Part shown: positions 42,368 through 50,334 of the stretch, in pieces
Position numbering within the stretch: position 1 is the first letter of the stretch
How the letters are laid out: every line of letters starts with the position of its first letter
Assembly: GCA_045565995.1 (NCBI GenBank)
Contig: JBJLEF010000010.1
Coordinates: 1-64,000, forward strand
DNA: 64,000 nt
Direction: 5' to 3'
From: UBA721 sp002705165
GTDB taxonomy: Bacteria; Planctomycetota; Planctomycetia; Pirellulales; Pirellulaceae
Made by a program: the position numbers and the translations under genes
The notes under the pieces: model-generated
Told to the model about the DNA's origin: nothing
Seen by the model: only the letters and a program-made list of their open reading frames with translations
Database searches by the model: none

Positions 42368-45300
42368 GACGTGGTTAAGTCTCGGGATGGTTGGGCTAAC
42401 TGCTGGCTTACTTGAGGTGCCAGACGATAAGCGTGAGCTAATAATTTGATCGGATGGAGCGTTGGCTTGGTGGTCCCTTGCTCCATTTGGATTTTACACG
42501 CGCTACACTCCGTCGTCCCTACCTGAATTACAGAATCTCTCATCGTACTGATCAGCCCCCATCCACTACGCAGGCTATTTCGATAGTTTTTCTTTTGTAA
42601 ACCAAAGGTACCCGCCATACCGGAACAGCCTTTTTCGATTCGATGGACGGTAAGTCCGGGGATGAGCTGCAGTAAATGCTCGCCAGGCGTGAACTTCGCT
42701 AGGGCTCTTAGGTGGCAAGGTAAATGATACCCGACCTGATAGTTTACAGGTTGTAGGTCAAGCTCCAGTTTGCCGCCTTCGTGTAGGCCCCACAAATAAT
42801 GACAGGCATCCTGTGTGTTTTCAGCGACTAATTGAGCGTCGTCATCACCGAGCAGGTTTGGGTATTCCTGAGTTAAACACATTGCAGCAGTAGGCTCCGT
42901 GGTAACGATCGTATATCCCTGTCTGACGGCCTCGGCTAGCATGGTTACATTGCGTCGGGCAATGCTCCGCGCATATTCCATGTCACCTTCTGCAATGGCG
43001 GAGCTGGTAGACCACTGTTGTTCACTCGGTACAAAAACGCTAATGCCATGATGCTTCAAGACTGCGACAAGGCATTTGGCGAGATCCGGATCGAACCAGT
43101 TTGCGAAGATGTCGACGAAATACAAGGTTTTGTTGCCTGGTTCTCGATTTGATTTGGTTAGCCGATTTCGTGCGGCCCATTTGAGAAAGCTCGTCCCCGC
43201 TACCTGTGGGAGTTTCCTTCCTTGCGCCAGCCCGGTAAATTTTTCTAGAAGCCATCGCATTTGTCGATTACGAATACTCCAGTTGTAGAACCAACGGAAT
43301 CGGTGCGCCCAACGGGCTGTTCGATCGAGTTTAGTGTAGATCGAGTCGGTTATCTTTAGTCCATTAGAACTTACGTATTGTGCTTTGGTTTCCTGGACAA
43401 TCTTAGGAATGTCGACACTTGCCGGACACTCAACTCGGCATTGATGGCAGTTAACACATAAGTCTGCCAGGGCTTTAGTTTCTTCCTCTCCAAGAGTGGT
43501 TAGAGGGAGGCGCCCTGTGATAATCCCTCGTAATAAATTGGCTTTGGCACGTGGGCTGGCTTCTTCACGTGGAGCGAATTGAAAGATCGGACACATGCGA
43601 GTGGCTTCTGATTCGTCACGACATCGGGCACATCCGTTACAGGATCGTGAACTATATGCCAATTCTTCCGGTGTCCAGGCAAGTTGCAGGTCCATGGGAG
43701 GGCGTTGTTCCTGCTCCTGATTAGTTACGTCGGCCATGAATCGGCGTGGCGTCGCCAAGTTGACACTGACAGGTCGCAGGTTGTTGTGGATGGGTTGAGG
43801 CATCTCGGAAATGACTTTGCCGGGGTTGAGAATATGCCGTGGATCAAACACTCGCTTTACTTCGGCAAAGACGTCGTAGAGGGGGCCGAATTGTTTTCGC
43901 ATAAACCAAGTGCGACTGAGACCGCTTCCATGCTCGCCGCTAATGGTCCCACCCGCTTCAATCACGGGCAGATAAATGTCATTGGCAATGGCATGTAGCT
44001 TACGAACGTCACTCTTGTCATCGACGTTTAGTAGCGGACGGATATGTAGTACTCCGTGACTTGGGTGCCCGAAGAGTGAGGCTGTCGTAGCGTGTTTTTG
44101 AAGCGCGGCGTAAATTTTGGGCAAAACTTCCGGGAGTTTGGCTGGGGGGACGGCGATGTCTTCCACGAAGGGAATCGCTCGCGACGAACCTTCCAGGCGG
44201 TAAAGAGTCGGGATCACGTTCTGAGTGATCGACCAGGCCTGTTTGATTTCGGCCTTTTCTAACGCCAGGCGACTTGCAAATGCAAGGTGATGCTGTTGTT
44301 GAATGGCTTCACTAATTCTGGCCAAACGATCTCGAATCTCATTTCTGGTGGTTCCCTCTACTTCCACGAGAAGCATCGCTTCCGCATCATCCGGGATAGA
44401 ACGCACGAAGCGGGGGTCAGTCTTTCGGGCGAGGGCTAAGAGTCGGCGGTCAAGGAGGTCACAGGCAGAGATGTCCATGTTGCCCAGTAGTTGAGAGGCC
44501 TGAGTAGCTTTGTCAATCCGATCAAAGAAGAGCAGTAGTACCCCTGTTTGCTCAGGGATAGGAGTGGTTCGAACGGTCGCTTCCGTGATGAGCCCAAGCG
44601 TGCCCTCGGAACCGACCAGTAATTTAGTCAGGTCAAGGTGGTCGTCTCGAACTAAGTTGTTCAGATGGTAACCACAACGGTGGACAGGTGCTTTAGGTGT
44701 GTGTTCCACGATGGTTTGCTGATGCGTTGTCAGGATGCTTCGTATCCGTTCCTGAATTTCATCCAGGCGGGAAACGGTTGGTGCTTCGACGGGGTCAGAG
44801 AGAGCCTGTTTGATAGGAATGGCACAGAGGGTTTCCGTGTTTGACTCGCGGTTAAGCCTGAGGACGGAACCGTCAGCAAGAACAACTTCGAGTTCTTCCA
44901 CGTGGAATCGAGGGCTGCGATATTTGAGCCAATGGCTGCCGCTGTTATCGAGTGCCAGGACGCTTCCCATGGTCGTGACATCACGATTGCTGGGATCCGG
45001 GCCAAACATGCGATTGTGTTTGGCAAGGTATTTGTTGAGTCGAGCGAGGATGACTCCGGGTTGAATGCGGACTCGCTCTCCGTCGAAGGCAAGGATACGT
45101 CGCATCGAATGGGCAAAGTCAATAATGATCCCCGGCCCGAGAGATTCACCAGCCAGGCCGCTACCGGCACCACGGGCATGGATCGAAATGTGGTGTTCGT
45201 TGGCATATTGCATACAGGCAACCACATCCTGAGTATGCAAAGGACGAACCACAGCCAACGGTCGAATTTGGTAAATGCTGGCATCGCTGGAATAGAGTTG

Positions 45301-45381
45301 CAGAGTAAGGTCATCACATCGAACCTCACCCTCAACCACGCCTCGCAGATCTTCCAGAATGCGAGCTCGTTCCTGATCCAT
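42364..45381 (-). CDS. FAD-binding and Fe-S oxidoreductase (YdiJ / D-2-hydroxyacid dehydrogenase-like)
   Basis: The 1005-residue protein joins three parts. Residues 1-250 are a vanillyl-alcohol-oxidase-type FAD domain (HARGAGSGLAGES, TMGSVLALDNSGSHWLKY); 250-530 are the FAD-oxidase C domain, with ISGEHGSG. From about 590 there are two 4Fe-4S motifs (CNGCARCRDESEATRMCP, CVNCHQCRVECP) and then a CCG-type domain (LPCHLRAL, then GCSGMAGTFG). Length and order match E. coli YdiJ, a D-2-hydroxyglutarate dehydrogenase; D-lactate or glycolate are alternatives. It sits 12 bases after the previous gene and overlaps moaD, so it is probably cotranscribed. Confidence 0.9.
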   Translation of the reverse strand: MDQERARILEDLRGVVEGEVRCDDLTLQLYSSDASIYQIRPLAVVRPLHTQDVVACMQYANEHHISIHARGAGSGLAGESLGPGIIIDFAHSMRRILAFDGERVRIQPGVILARLNKYLAKHNRMFGPDPSNRDVTTMGSVLALDNSGSHWLKYRSPRFHVEELEVVLADGSVLRLNRESNTETLCAIPIKQALSDPVEAPTVSRLDEIQERIRSILTTHQQTIVEHTPKAPVHRCGYHLNNLVRDDHLDLTKLLVGSEGTLGLITEATVRTTPIPEQTGVLLLFFDRIDKATQASQLLGNMDISACDLLDRRLLALARKTDPRFVRSIPDDAEAMLLVEVEGTTRNEIRDRLARISEAIQQQHHLAFASRLALEKAEIKQAWSITQNVIPTLYRLEGSSRAIPFVEDIAVPPAKLPEVLPKIYAALQKHATTASLFGHPSHGVLHIRPLLNVDDKSDVRKLHAIANDIYLPVIEAGGTISGEHGSGLSRTWFMRKQFGPLYDVFAEVKRVFDPRHILNPGKVISEMPQPIHNNLRPVSVNLATPRRFMADVTNQEQEQRPPMDLQLAWTPEELAYSSRSCNGCARCRDESEATRMCPIFQFAPREEASPRAKANLLRGIITGRLPLTTLGEEETKALADLCVNCHQCRVECPASVDIPKIVQETKAQYVSSNGLKITDSIYTKLDRTARWAHRFRWFYNWSIRNRQMRWLLEKFTGLAQGRKLPQVAGTSFLKWAARNRLTKSNREPGNKTLYFVDIFANWFDPDLAKCLVAVLKHHGISVFVPSEQQWSTSSAIAEGDMEYARSIARRNVTMLAEAVRQGYTIVTTEPTAAMCLTQEYPNLLGDDDAQLVAENTQDACHYLWGLHEGGKLELDLQPVNYQVGYHLPCHLRALAKFTPGEHLLQLIPGLTVHRIEKGCSGMAGTFGLQKKNYRNSLRSGWGLISTMRDSVIQVGTTECSACKIQMEQGTTKPTLHPIKLLAHAYRLAPQVSQQLAQPSRDLTTS

Positions 45382-45393
45382 TACTTACCTGTG

Positions 45394-45939
45394 TTACGCC
45401 CCGGCCTTTGTTGAATCATCGTCAGCTTGATTCCCGGCCTCTTGTTCCAACCATTGACGTTCTTTTTCAGCTCTTTCGAGTCGAACGCGTTGTTGGTGAT
45501 ATTTTTCATGGACCTCGAGATTGAAAGGCTGGTATTCCGGAGAATCATCGAAGCCACGAAATTCACTATTACACTTATAGCATTGTAATAGATTTTTCAT
45601 GAAAATATAAAACAGAAGATCTATTCCGGCGAATATAAAGAGTATCAGAAAAGTCCAGAATAGGTTGTGGTAAGCGTAGGCGATCGTGCTGAGCGTTGAC
45701 CCCAAGGCGATGATGGAGATTCCCAGTCGCTGATTGAATTGCTTTCGGTGATATAGTTCGTGGCTACCACAAATCGTACATCGTTCCAATATGCAGTTGC
45801 CTTCTTCGTCTTCGTCCAGGAACGACTCCGGGAACGCCTGCGTTGCAGCGCAGCGTGTACATGAAACAGCCCGAGAGTCTGCCGTAAAGGGTACGCGGGT
45901 GACCTTGTCGCAGGTCTTGCAAAAATACGTTACGTTCAT
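45394..45939 (-). CDS. Zinc-ribbon membrane protein of unknown function
   Basis: I do not recognise a family. The 181-residue protein begins with three CxxC pairs (CKTC, CTRC, CTIC) that could form zinc ribbons. Two transmembrane segments follow (LGISIIALGSTLSTIAYAYH and FWTFLILFIFAGIDLLFYIF, about 70-112), then a fourth CxxC (CYKC) and a charged coiled tail (HQQRVRLERAEKERQWLEQE). Both ends are likely cytoplasmic. It lies between a membrane-protein gene and the YdiJ-like gene, 43 and 12 bases away. Confidence 0.65.
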   Translation of the reverse strand: MNVTYFCKTCDKVTRVPFTADSRAVSCTRCAATQAFPESFLDEDEEGNCILERCTICGSHELYHRKQFNQRLGISIIALGSTLSTIAYAYHNLFWTFLILFIFAGIDLLFYIFMKNLLQCYKCNSEFRGFDDSPEYQPFNLEVHEKYHQQRVRLERAEKERQWLEQEAGNQADDDSTKAGA

Positions 45940-45982
45940 GCCGAATAGAGAGTTAAATATTAGGGCTTATTTTACCTTGAGT

Positions 45983-46783
45983 CTACAACGGGTACAGGAC
46001 GTTATCTGCTAAAACACGAGCTGTTAGTTCACCAATGAATACAACAATGGTGGCCGCATATAGAATTCCGGTGGCACTCTGAGTGTTTGGTACTCTTAAT
46101 GTCAGAAAGGTCATAGAGATCAGTCCAAGACTGATGATCAGGCCTGCCATCCACCGCAGCGATACGAAAATCCACCAGGTGGTGGTGACTTCAGTGTTGA
46201 GAATAGTGAGTGTAGTCCCCGTGCCTGACAAAATGGTACGTAATACGATCGCAATGATACAAAGCCAGAGCAGTTTCCGGAGTGGTACCAGGTCCATCGT
46301 CGGCGTGTTTAGATACCAATGCCCCAGCAGCATGGCTGTCGTCACACTGCCCACCAGAAGTCCGGAGGTGATGATGTCAGCCAGTAATATTAGATGATGC
46401 GATGTTGCGTTGTCCGTTGGTAAGACGCTGCTTTGATACGCAGTGGCCAACGTAAGTGCCGTTAAGACAACGAGAATCCATTGTCCGGGCTTTGTCTTTT
46501 CGTAGAGCCAACTGACCGCACCGGCATAGCTGAGCACCGCATTGGCAATCACTAGTATTAGCAAGCTGGTTTGGCTAATCAGTCGCCCGCTGTCTTCGGG
46601 TAAATGCTCGTCTGAAACGGTCCAAACAACCAACCCACCAAACACGTTGAGGCCCATAATGACCCATAAATGGACTTTGAAAAAACCGCTCGTGACATGC
46701 TTAGGGTTCGTGATGGCCATGGCCAGAGAAACCCCAAAGCTGAGACGCAATACAAATTGCAGGATTTCCCAAAGTAGAGACAC
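45983..46783 (-). CDS. Polytopic inner-membrane protein of unknown function
   Basis: This is a 266-residue protein with about eight hydrophobic segments, among them VLRLSFGVSLAMAI, VIMGLNVFGGLVVW, LLILVIANAVLSYAGAV, WILVVLTALTLATAY and ILLADIITSGLLVGSVTTAML. A conserved His/Asn-type motif (GHWYLNTP) follows the middle segments. No family is recognised. It is first in the series that runs to moaA. Confidence 0.65.
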   Translation of the reverse strand: MSLLWEILQFVLRLSFGVSLAMAITNPKHVTSGFFKVHLWVIMGLNVFGGLVVWTVSDEHLPEDSGRLISQTSLLILVIANAVLSYAGAVSWLYEKTKPGQWILVVLTALTLATAYQSSVLPTDNATSHHLILLADIITSGLLVGSVTTAMLLGHWYLNTPTMDLVPLRKLLWLCIIAIVLRTILSGTGTTLTILNTEVTTTWWIFVSLRWMAGLIISLGLISMTFLTLRVPNTQSATGILYAATIVVFIGELTARVLADNVLYPL

Positions 46784-47192
46784 GTTTAATTCCTAATCCT
46801 GTTTGCCTTAGATCAGTTAGATGATTTCTGAACCGCTAAAAAATGGGAGCTTATGCTGCCACCGATGGCCGGCATTCCGATAGTAGTTGGAATCATATTG
46901 TCGATGCTTTCAGTCCTTTGGTGTTGGAACTACCGCCGTTTGGTTACGTCATCGACAACTGCCGGAAACTTACTTGAATCTGTCACTTACCCAGGGGGTA
47001 TATATGGTAGATGGTCAAGTTTCCCATGAGTGAGAGTCATGGGTATTCGAACCCTTGTAAAAGTGAATGGTTTCGACAAGCATCCTTTCTTCCGAGGGTT
47101 CTTCAGCCTGTATCAAACAATAGCGATTCGGCTCGAGATACAGACCTGGGAGTATTTCCGCATCCCTACGCGTGTTACACGAATAGCGGGAA
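46784..47192. other. Intergenic region between folE2 and the membrane-protein operon
   Basis: These 409 bases contain no supported gene. They should hold the promoter of the minus-strand operon starting at 46783. A perfect inverted repeat CCCATGA (47023-47029) / TCATGGG (47037-47043) and an A/T-rich TATATAT near 47000 are visible. Confidence 0.4.
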
Positions 47193-48218
47193 TTAACGCA
47201 AGCCGGTGGATTCAAATACGTCTCTTGCGATCCCTGCTGTAAATCCATCTTCTACGCCCTTTACGATAACCGATATCGCATTATGACTATGGAGACTCTC
47301 GTTATGGGATGCAATGATTCTAAAGTCTTTAACACTTGATTCGTTGTTGAGCTTTTCGTACAACAATCGCACGGCATCCTCTACAAATTTGAGATAGGAA
47401 GCATTCATTTCAGCGAAAGCTTGTTCGTCTTCTCTTTTAACGATTACCTGAGTTTCTGTCTGCAGAGCGGCTAGACACAGTTCCTGTAGATCTTCTACCC
47501 ACAACATTTCGTCAAAATTTACACTTACGCGAGCTACACTTCGTTGACTGTGTGGCACCGTAGCTCGATTACGATATTTCTCTGCATGTTCGCTTAATTC
47601 AAAGCTGCAAGGGCAGGCGGATGAATAAACAAAATCAAAATGGATATACTTTTTAAACTTTCCTTCTTTAGTCAGATTGCCTTCAAATACCACATCGTAG
47701 TATTGATACCCCTCTAAATCACTTCGGAGGCTTTTCTGTCGAATAGGATATGAAATTTTCAACATGATCCGGGAATCGAAGCACATCAAATTTTCTTTGT
47801 AGGTTTCTAAGACGTCTTTGATTTTCTCGGTACTGAATGTTTCATCTTTATGAGCGTAGAAACTCCTCATAATCCTGGACATGTTAATGCCCTTTTTATG
47901 GGCTTCCAGACTAACGCTTCCTGTCACACTGGTCTCGAGTTCAACGGTCGAACCGTCTCTCTTCTTATAAGTCAGTGGTAGTCTGAAATTATGTATACCA
48001 ACCTGTTGGATGGCGACCGGGGCACCCTGGATTAGGCTTGAGGGCCCATTTTGCAAATCAGGTAATGAGGCGATGTATTTCTCATTAACGGTTAGTTCGC
48101 GATCGTATTCGCGTATAGGCGGAGCGTAGCTGTTGCTATGCTCTTCCCCCATAATCTCTCTTGCAACCACATCATTTGTTCCGGCAGGAGTGACGTGAGC
48201 TTGCTCTTGGTTAGACAT
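47193..48218 (-). CDS. folE2: GTP cyclohydrolase IB
   Basis: The enzyme makes 7,8-dihydroneopterin triphosphate for folate or queuosine synthesis. The 341-residue protein shows the FolE2 landmarks: VGIHNFRLPLTY, SLEAHKKGINMSR, the metal/active-site Cys in SSACPCSFEL, HSQRSVARVSV, and a C-terminal IASHNESLHSHNA. FolE2 works with metals other than zinc, and in several bacteria it replaces FolE when zinc is scarce. I see no recognisable zinc-regulator site upstream. ATG 48218 is preferred over TTG 48233. Confidence 0.95.
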   Translation of the reverse strand: MSNQEQAHVTPAGTNDVVAREIMGEEHSNSYAPPIREYDRELTVNEKYIASLPDLQNGPSSLIQGAPVAIQQVGIHNFRLPLTYKKRDGSTVELETSVTGSVSLEAHKKGINMSRIMRSFYAHKDETFSTEKIKDVLETYKENLMCFDSRIMLKISYPIRQKSLRSDLEGYQYYDVVFEGNLTKEGKFKKYIHFDFVYSSACPCSFELSEHAEKYRNRATVPHSQRSVARVSVNFDEMLWVEDLQELCLAALQTETQVIVKREDEQAFAEMNASYLKFVEDAVRLLYEKLNNESSVKDFRIIASHNESLHSHNAISVIVKGVEDGFTAGIARDVFESTGLR

Positions 48219-48311
48219 GTCGTCTTCAGTCAATTAGCTGTGATTTCGATAATAGCCTTTAGCCTAAGTCTCTATACTAGATGGCGATGGCGAATTCGTA
48301 AATAAGGCCCT

Positions 48312-48701
48312 TTACTCGAAGCCTTCGAGGTGAATTTCGGGGATGAGATCCGGAATAATGTCGATTTTTGGAAATTCTTCCGTACTGTCCAGTATCTCTT
48401 GGCAGCAGGCGGTCAACTCGCGAATGAGCTTTTCGATATTGCAACCTAAATGTGTCGGGCTGAAAGGTTCCAGATAGGCAGTGCTTGAGATAAATAGCTT
48501 CTTTGCTCCACGAATGTTTCCATTGCCGAAGTGGTGCAGGCAGACGGCAACTTGGATAAGGCCCTGGAAGAATTTGCGGTCGTCGGCGTGGTATTCCTGC
48601 CAGAGTTCTTCCCAGGCATCGTGAGCTTCGAAGAATTCGACATCATTAAAGAGTTCGATTCCTTCGTGGTATTTTTCGACGTTGAATGGATGTTCGCTCA
48701 T
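48312..48701 (-). CDS. DUF309 family protein
   Basis: The 129-residue helical protein has the family pattern YHEGIELFNDVEFFEAHDAWE, then KFFQGLIQVAVCLHHFGNGN and a following GAKKLF. Conserved His and Glu residues suggest a metal or substrate site, but no function is established. It precedes folE2 by 93 bases on the same strand. Confidence 0.85.
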   Translation of the reverse strand: MSEHPFNVEKYHEGIELFNDVEFFEAHDAWEELWQEYHADDRKFFQGLIQVAVCLHHFGNGNIRGAKKLFISSTAYLEPFSPTHLGCNIEKLIRELTACCQEILDSTEEFPKIDIIPDLIPEIHLEGFE

Positions 48702-48823
48702 GGCGTTTTGTTCCTTTAGGCTTTGCTGCTCGTCGAAGGATTTCTACACGTGCTATACTTTGGATAGGATGAGACGTTGACGAACGTGTCATTTAGTATA
48801 ACCTTCCTTCTCGCCGTACCAAT

Positions 48824-49471
48824 ATGACCGTTTCCCGCGAAGAAAAGAACTATGCTCGCCGAGTTGTTCGCCATCTGGCGAAACATTACGCTGACGCGGA
48901 ATGCGCTTTGAATTATGAGACGCCGTTCCAATTGTTGATTGCTACGATCCTGTCGGCTCAGTGTACAGATGAACGCGTTAATATTGTCACGGCGGGACTG
49001 TTTGCAAAATATCCAACCGCGCATGAGCTGGCTAAAGCAACCCAAAAACAGATTGAGAAAATTGTAAAGAGTGCGGGATTTTACCGAGCTAAGGCAAAAA
49101 ACATTCGAGCCTGCGCTAAGGAGTTAGTTGAGAAGTATGAGGGACAGCCACCACTTGAATTAGAGCAGTTGGTGGCGTTGGCTGGTGTAGGCAGAAAAAC
49201 AGGTAACGTGCTACTCGGCACGGCCTTTGGAATTCCTTCCGGGGTGGTGGTCGACACTCATGTGGGAAGGATCAGTCGACGTCTCGGGGTTACATTTGAA
49301 AAAGATCCCGTCAAGGTGGAGCGGGATTTGATGTCTGTTCTTCCAAAAAAAGAGTGGATTTATTATTCTCATCGGATGATTCATCATGGCCGGGCTATCT
49401 GTGATGCGCGTAAGCCACTTTGTGATGAATGCAGTATGAAAAATTTCTGCCCTCGAATCGGGGTGAAATGA
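48824..49471 (+). CDS. nth: Endonuclease III (DNA glycosylase/AP lyase)
   Basis: The enzyme removes oxidised pyrimidines. The 215-residue protein has the LIATILSAQCTDERVN start, the helix-hairpin-helix LAGVGRKTGNVLLG with the catalytic Lys, the VVDTHVGRISRRLG segment with the catalytic Asp, and the 4Fe-4S loop C-x6-C-x2-C-x5-C (CDARKPLCDECSMKNFC). It leads a plus-strand group with dcd. Confidence 0.96.
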   Translation: MTVSREEKNYARRVVRHLAKHYADAECALNYETPFQLLIATILSAQCTDERVNIVTAGLFAKYPTAHELAKATQKQIEKIVKSAGFYRAKAKNIRACAKELVEKYEGQPPLELEQLVALAGVGRKTGNVLLGTAFGIPSGVVVDTHVGRISRRLGVTFEKDPVKVERDLMSVLPKKEWIYYSHRMIHHGRAICDARKPLCDECSMKNFCPRIGVK

Positions 49472-49491
49472 ATTAGCCGGGACATTGTAAG

Positions 49492-49560
49492 CCAGCTAGC
49501 TAAAAAAATGTGGATGGCAATTTGCGTAAATTGCCGCAAAATGCGATAACCACATGCTGG
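49492..49560 (+). promoter_or_regulatory. Structured element with competing hairpins between nth and dcd
   Basis: Nested pairings are visible: CCAGC (49492-49496)/GCTGG (49556-49560), ATGTGG (49509-49514)/CCACAT (49550-49555) and GGCAATTT (49516-49523)/AAATTGCC (49528-49535) around a GCGT loop. An exclusive alternative is TTTGCG (49521-49526)/CGCAAA (49535-49540). It lies 58 bases before dcd and has no T tract on the plus strand. It may be a leader RNA structure; function is unknown. Confidence 0.4.
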
Positions 49561-49617
49561 TTTATGCAACGTGCTTTTCTCCCTGTAACCCGCACTTCAC
49601 TTCGGATTGATAACTAG

Positions 49618-50205
49618 ATGATTCTTTCTGGGCAGGAAATTAAAAAACGCCTCGGCGATACGATTAACCTCGAACCATTCAATGAAGATAATCTCAATCC
49701 TAATAGCTACAATCTGACGCTACATGACGAGGTTATGGTGTATGAGGAAGTTGTCCTCGACATGCGTCAGGTGAATCGAGTGCGTCGCCTGAAGATTCCC
49801 GAATCCGGTCTGGTCCTCAATCCCAATCAGCTGTATTTAGGCAGAACGGTGGAGCGGACAGAGACCCATGATCTGGTACCGATGATTGAAGGTCGTAGTT
49901 CGATTGGCCGGTTGGGGTTATTCGTGCATGTGACTGCTGGATTTGGTGACGTGGGCTTCAAAGGGTTTTGGACTTTGGAGATGTTTGCAGTGCAACCCGT
50001 GAAAATATATCCCGGCGTACAAATCTGTCAGATCTTCTATCATGAGGTTGCGGGAGATATTAAGGAGTATGAGAGCTCTAAATATCAAAATAACCGTGAT
50101 ATTCAACCCAGTCTGCTCTATCGCGAGTTAAACCCTGATGCGGAGTCGGAGTCCCCTCAAATGACGTTAAAATTTAAAAAAACGTCAAACGGTGATGATT
50201 CTTAG
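49618..50205 (+). CDS. dcd: dCTP deaminase
   Basis: The enzyme converts dCTP to dUTP (some members go on to dUMP). The 195-residue trimeric dUTPase-fold protein has MILSGQEIKKRL, LNPNSYNLTL, MIEGRSSIGRLGLFVHVTAGFGDVGFKG and the catalytic-Glu region WTLEM. The usual AGFIDPGF reads AGFGDVGF here, a mild variant. A hydrophilic 30-residue tail extends beyond the core. Confidence 0.93.
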   Translation: MILSGQEIKKRLGDTINLEPFNEDNLNPNSYNLTLHDEVMVYEEVVLDMRQVNRVRRLKIPESGLVLNPNQLYLGRTVERTETHDLVPMIEGRSSIGRLGLFVHVTAGFGDVGFKGFWTLEMFAVQPVKIYPGVQICQIFYHEVAGDIKEYESSKYQNNRDIQPSLLYRELNPDAESESPQMTLKFKKTSNGDDS

Positions 50206-50334
50206 GCTTCCCGCGGCCGGTCTCTACTTTTGAGGGGCCTATTCATCCGATAAACTGGGTGTTTGGTGCTGCGCGTGTCATAATGCATAGAACGCAGCCT
50301 TATCTGCCGTATAAAAACAACTAACTAAGAAGAA

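Noticed and set aside
44902..45414. 170-residue plus-strand frame antisense to the YdiJ-like gene
   Set aside because: The minus-strand frame carries clear FAD-domain motifs; the plus frame has none.
47030..47242. 70-residue plus-strand frame in the folE2 downstream gap
   Set aside because: It runs into the folE2 3' end, has no ribosome site and shows no recognisable pattern.
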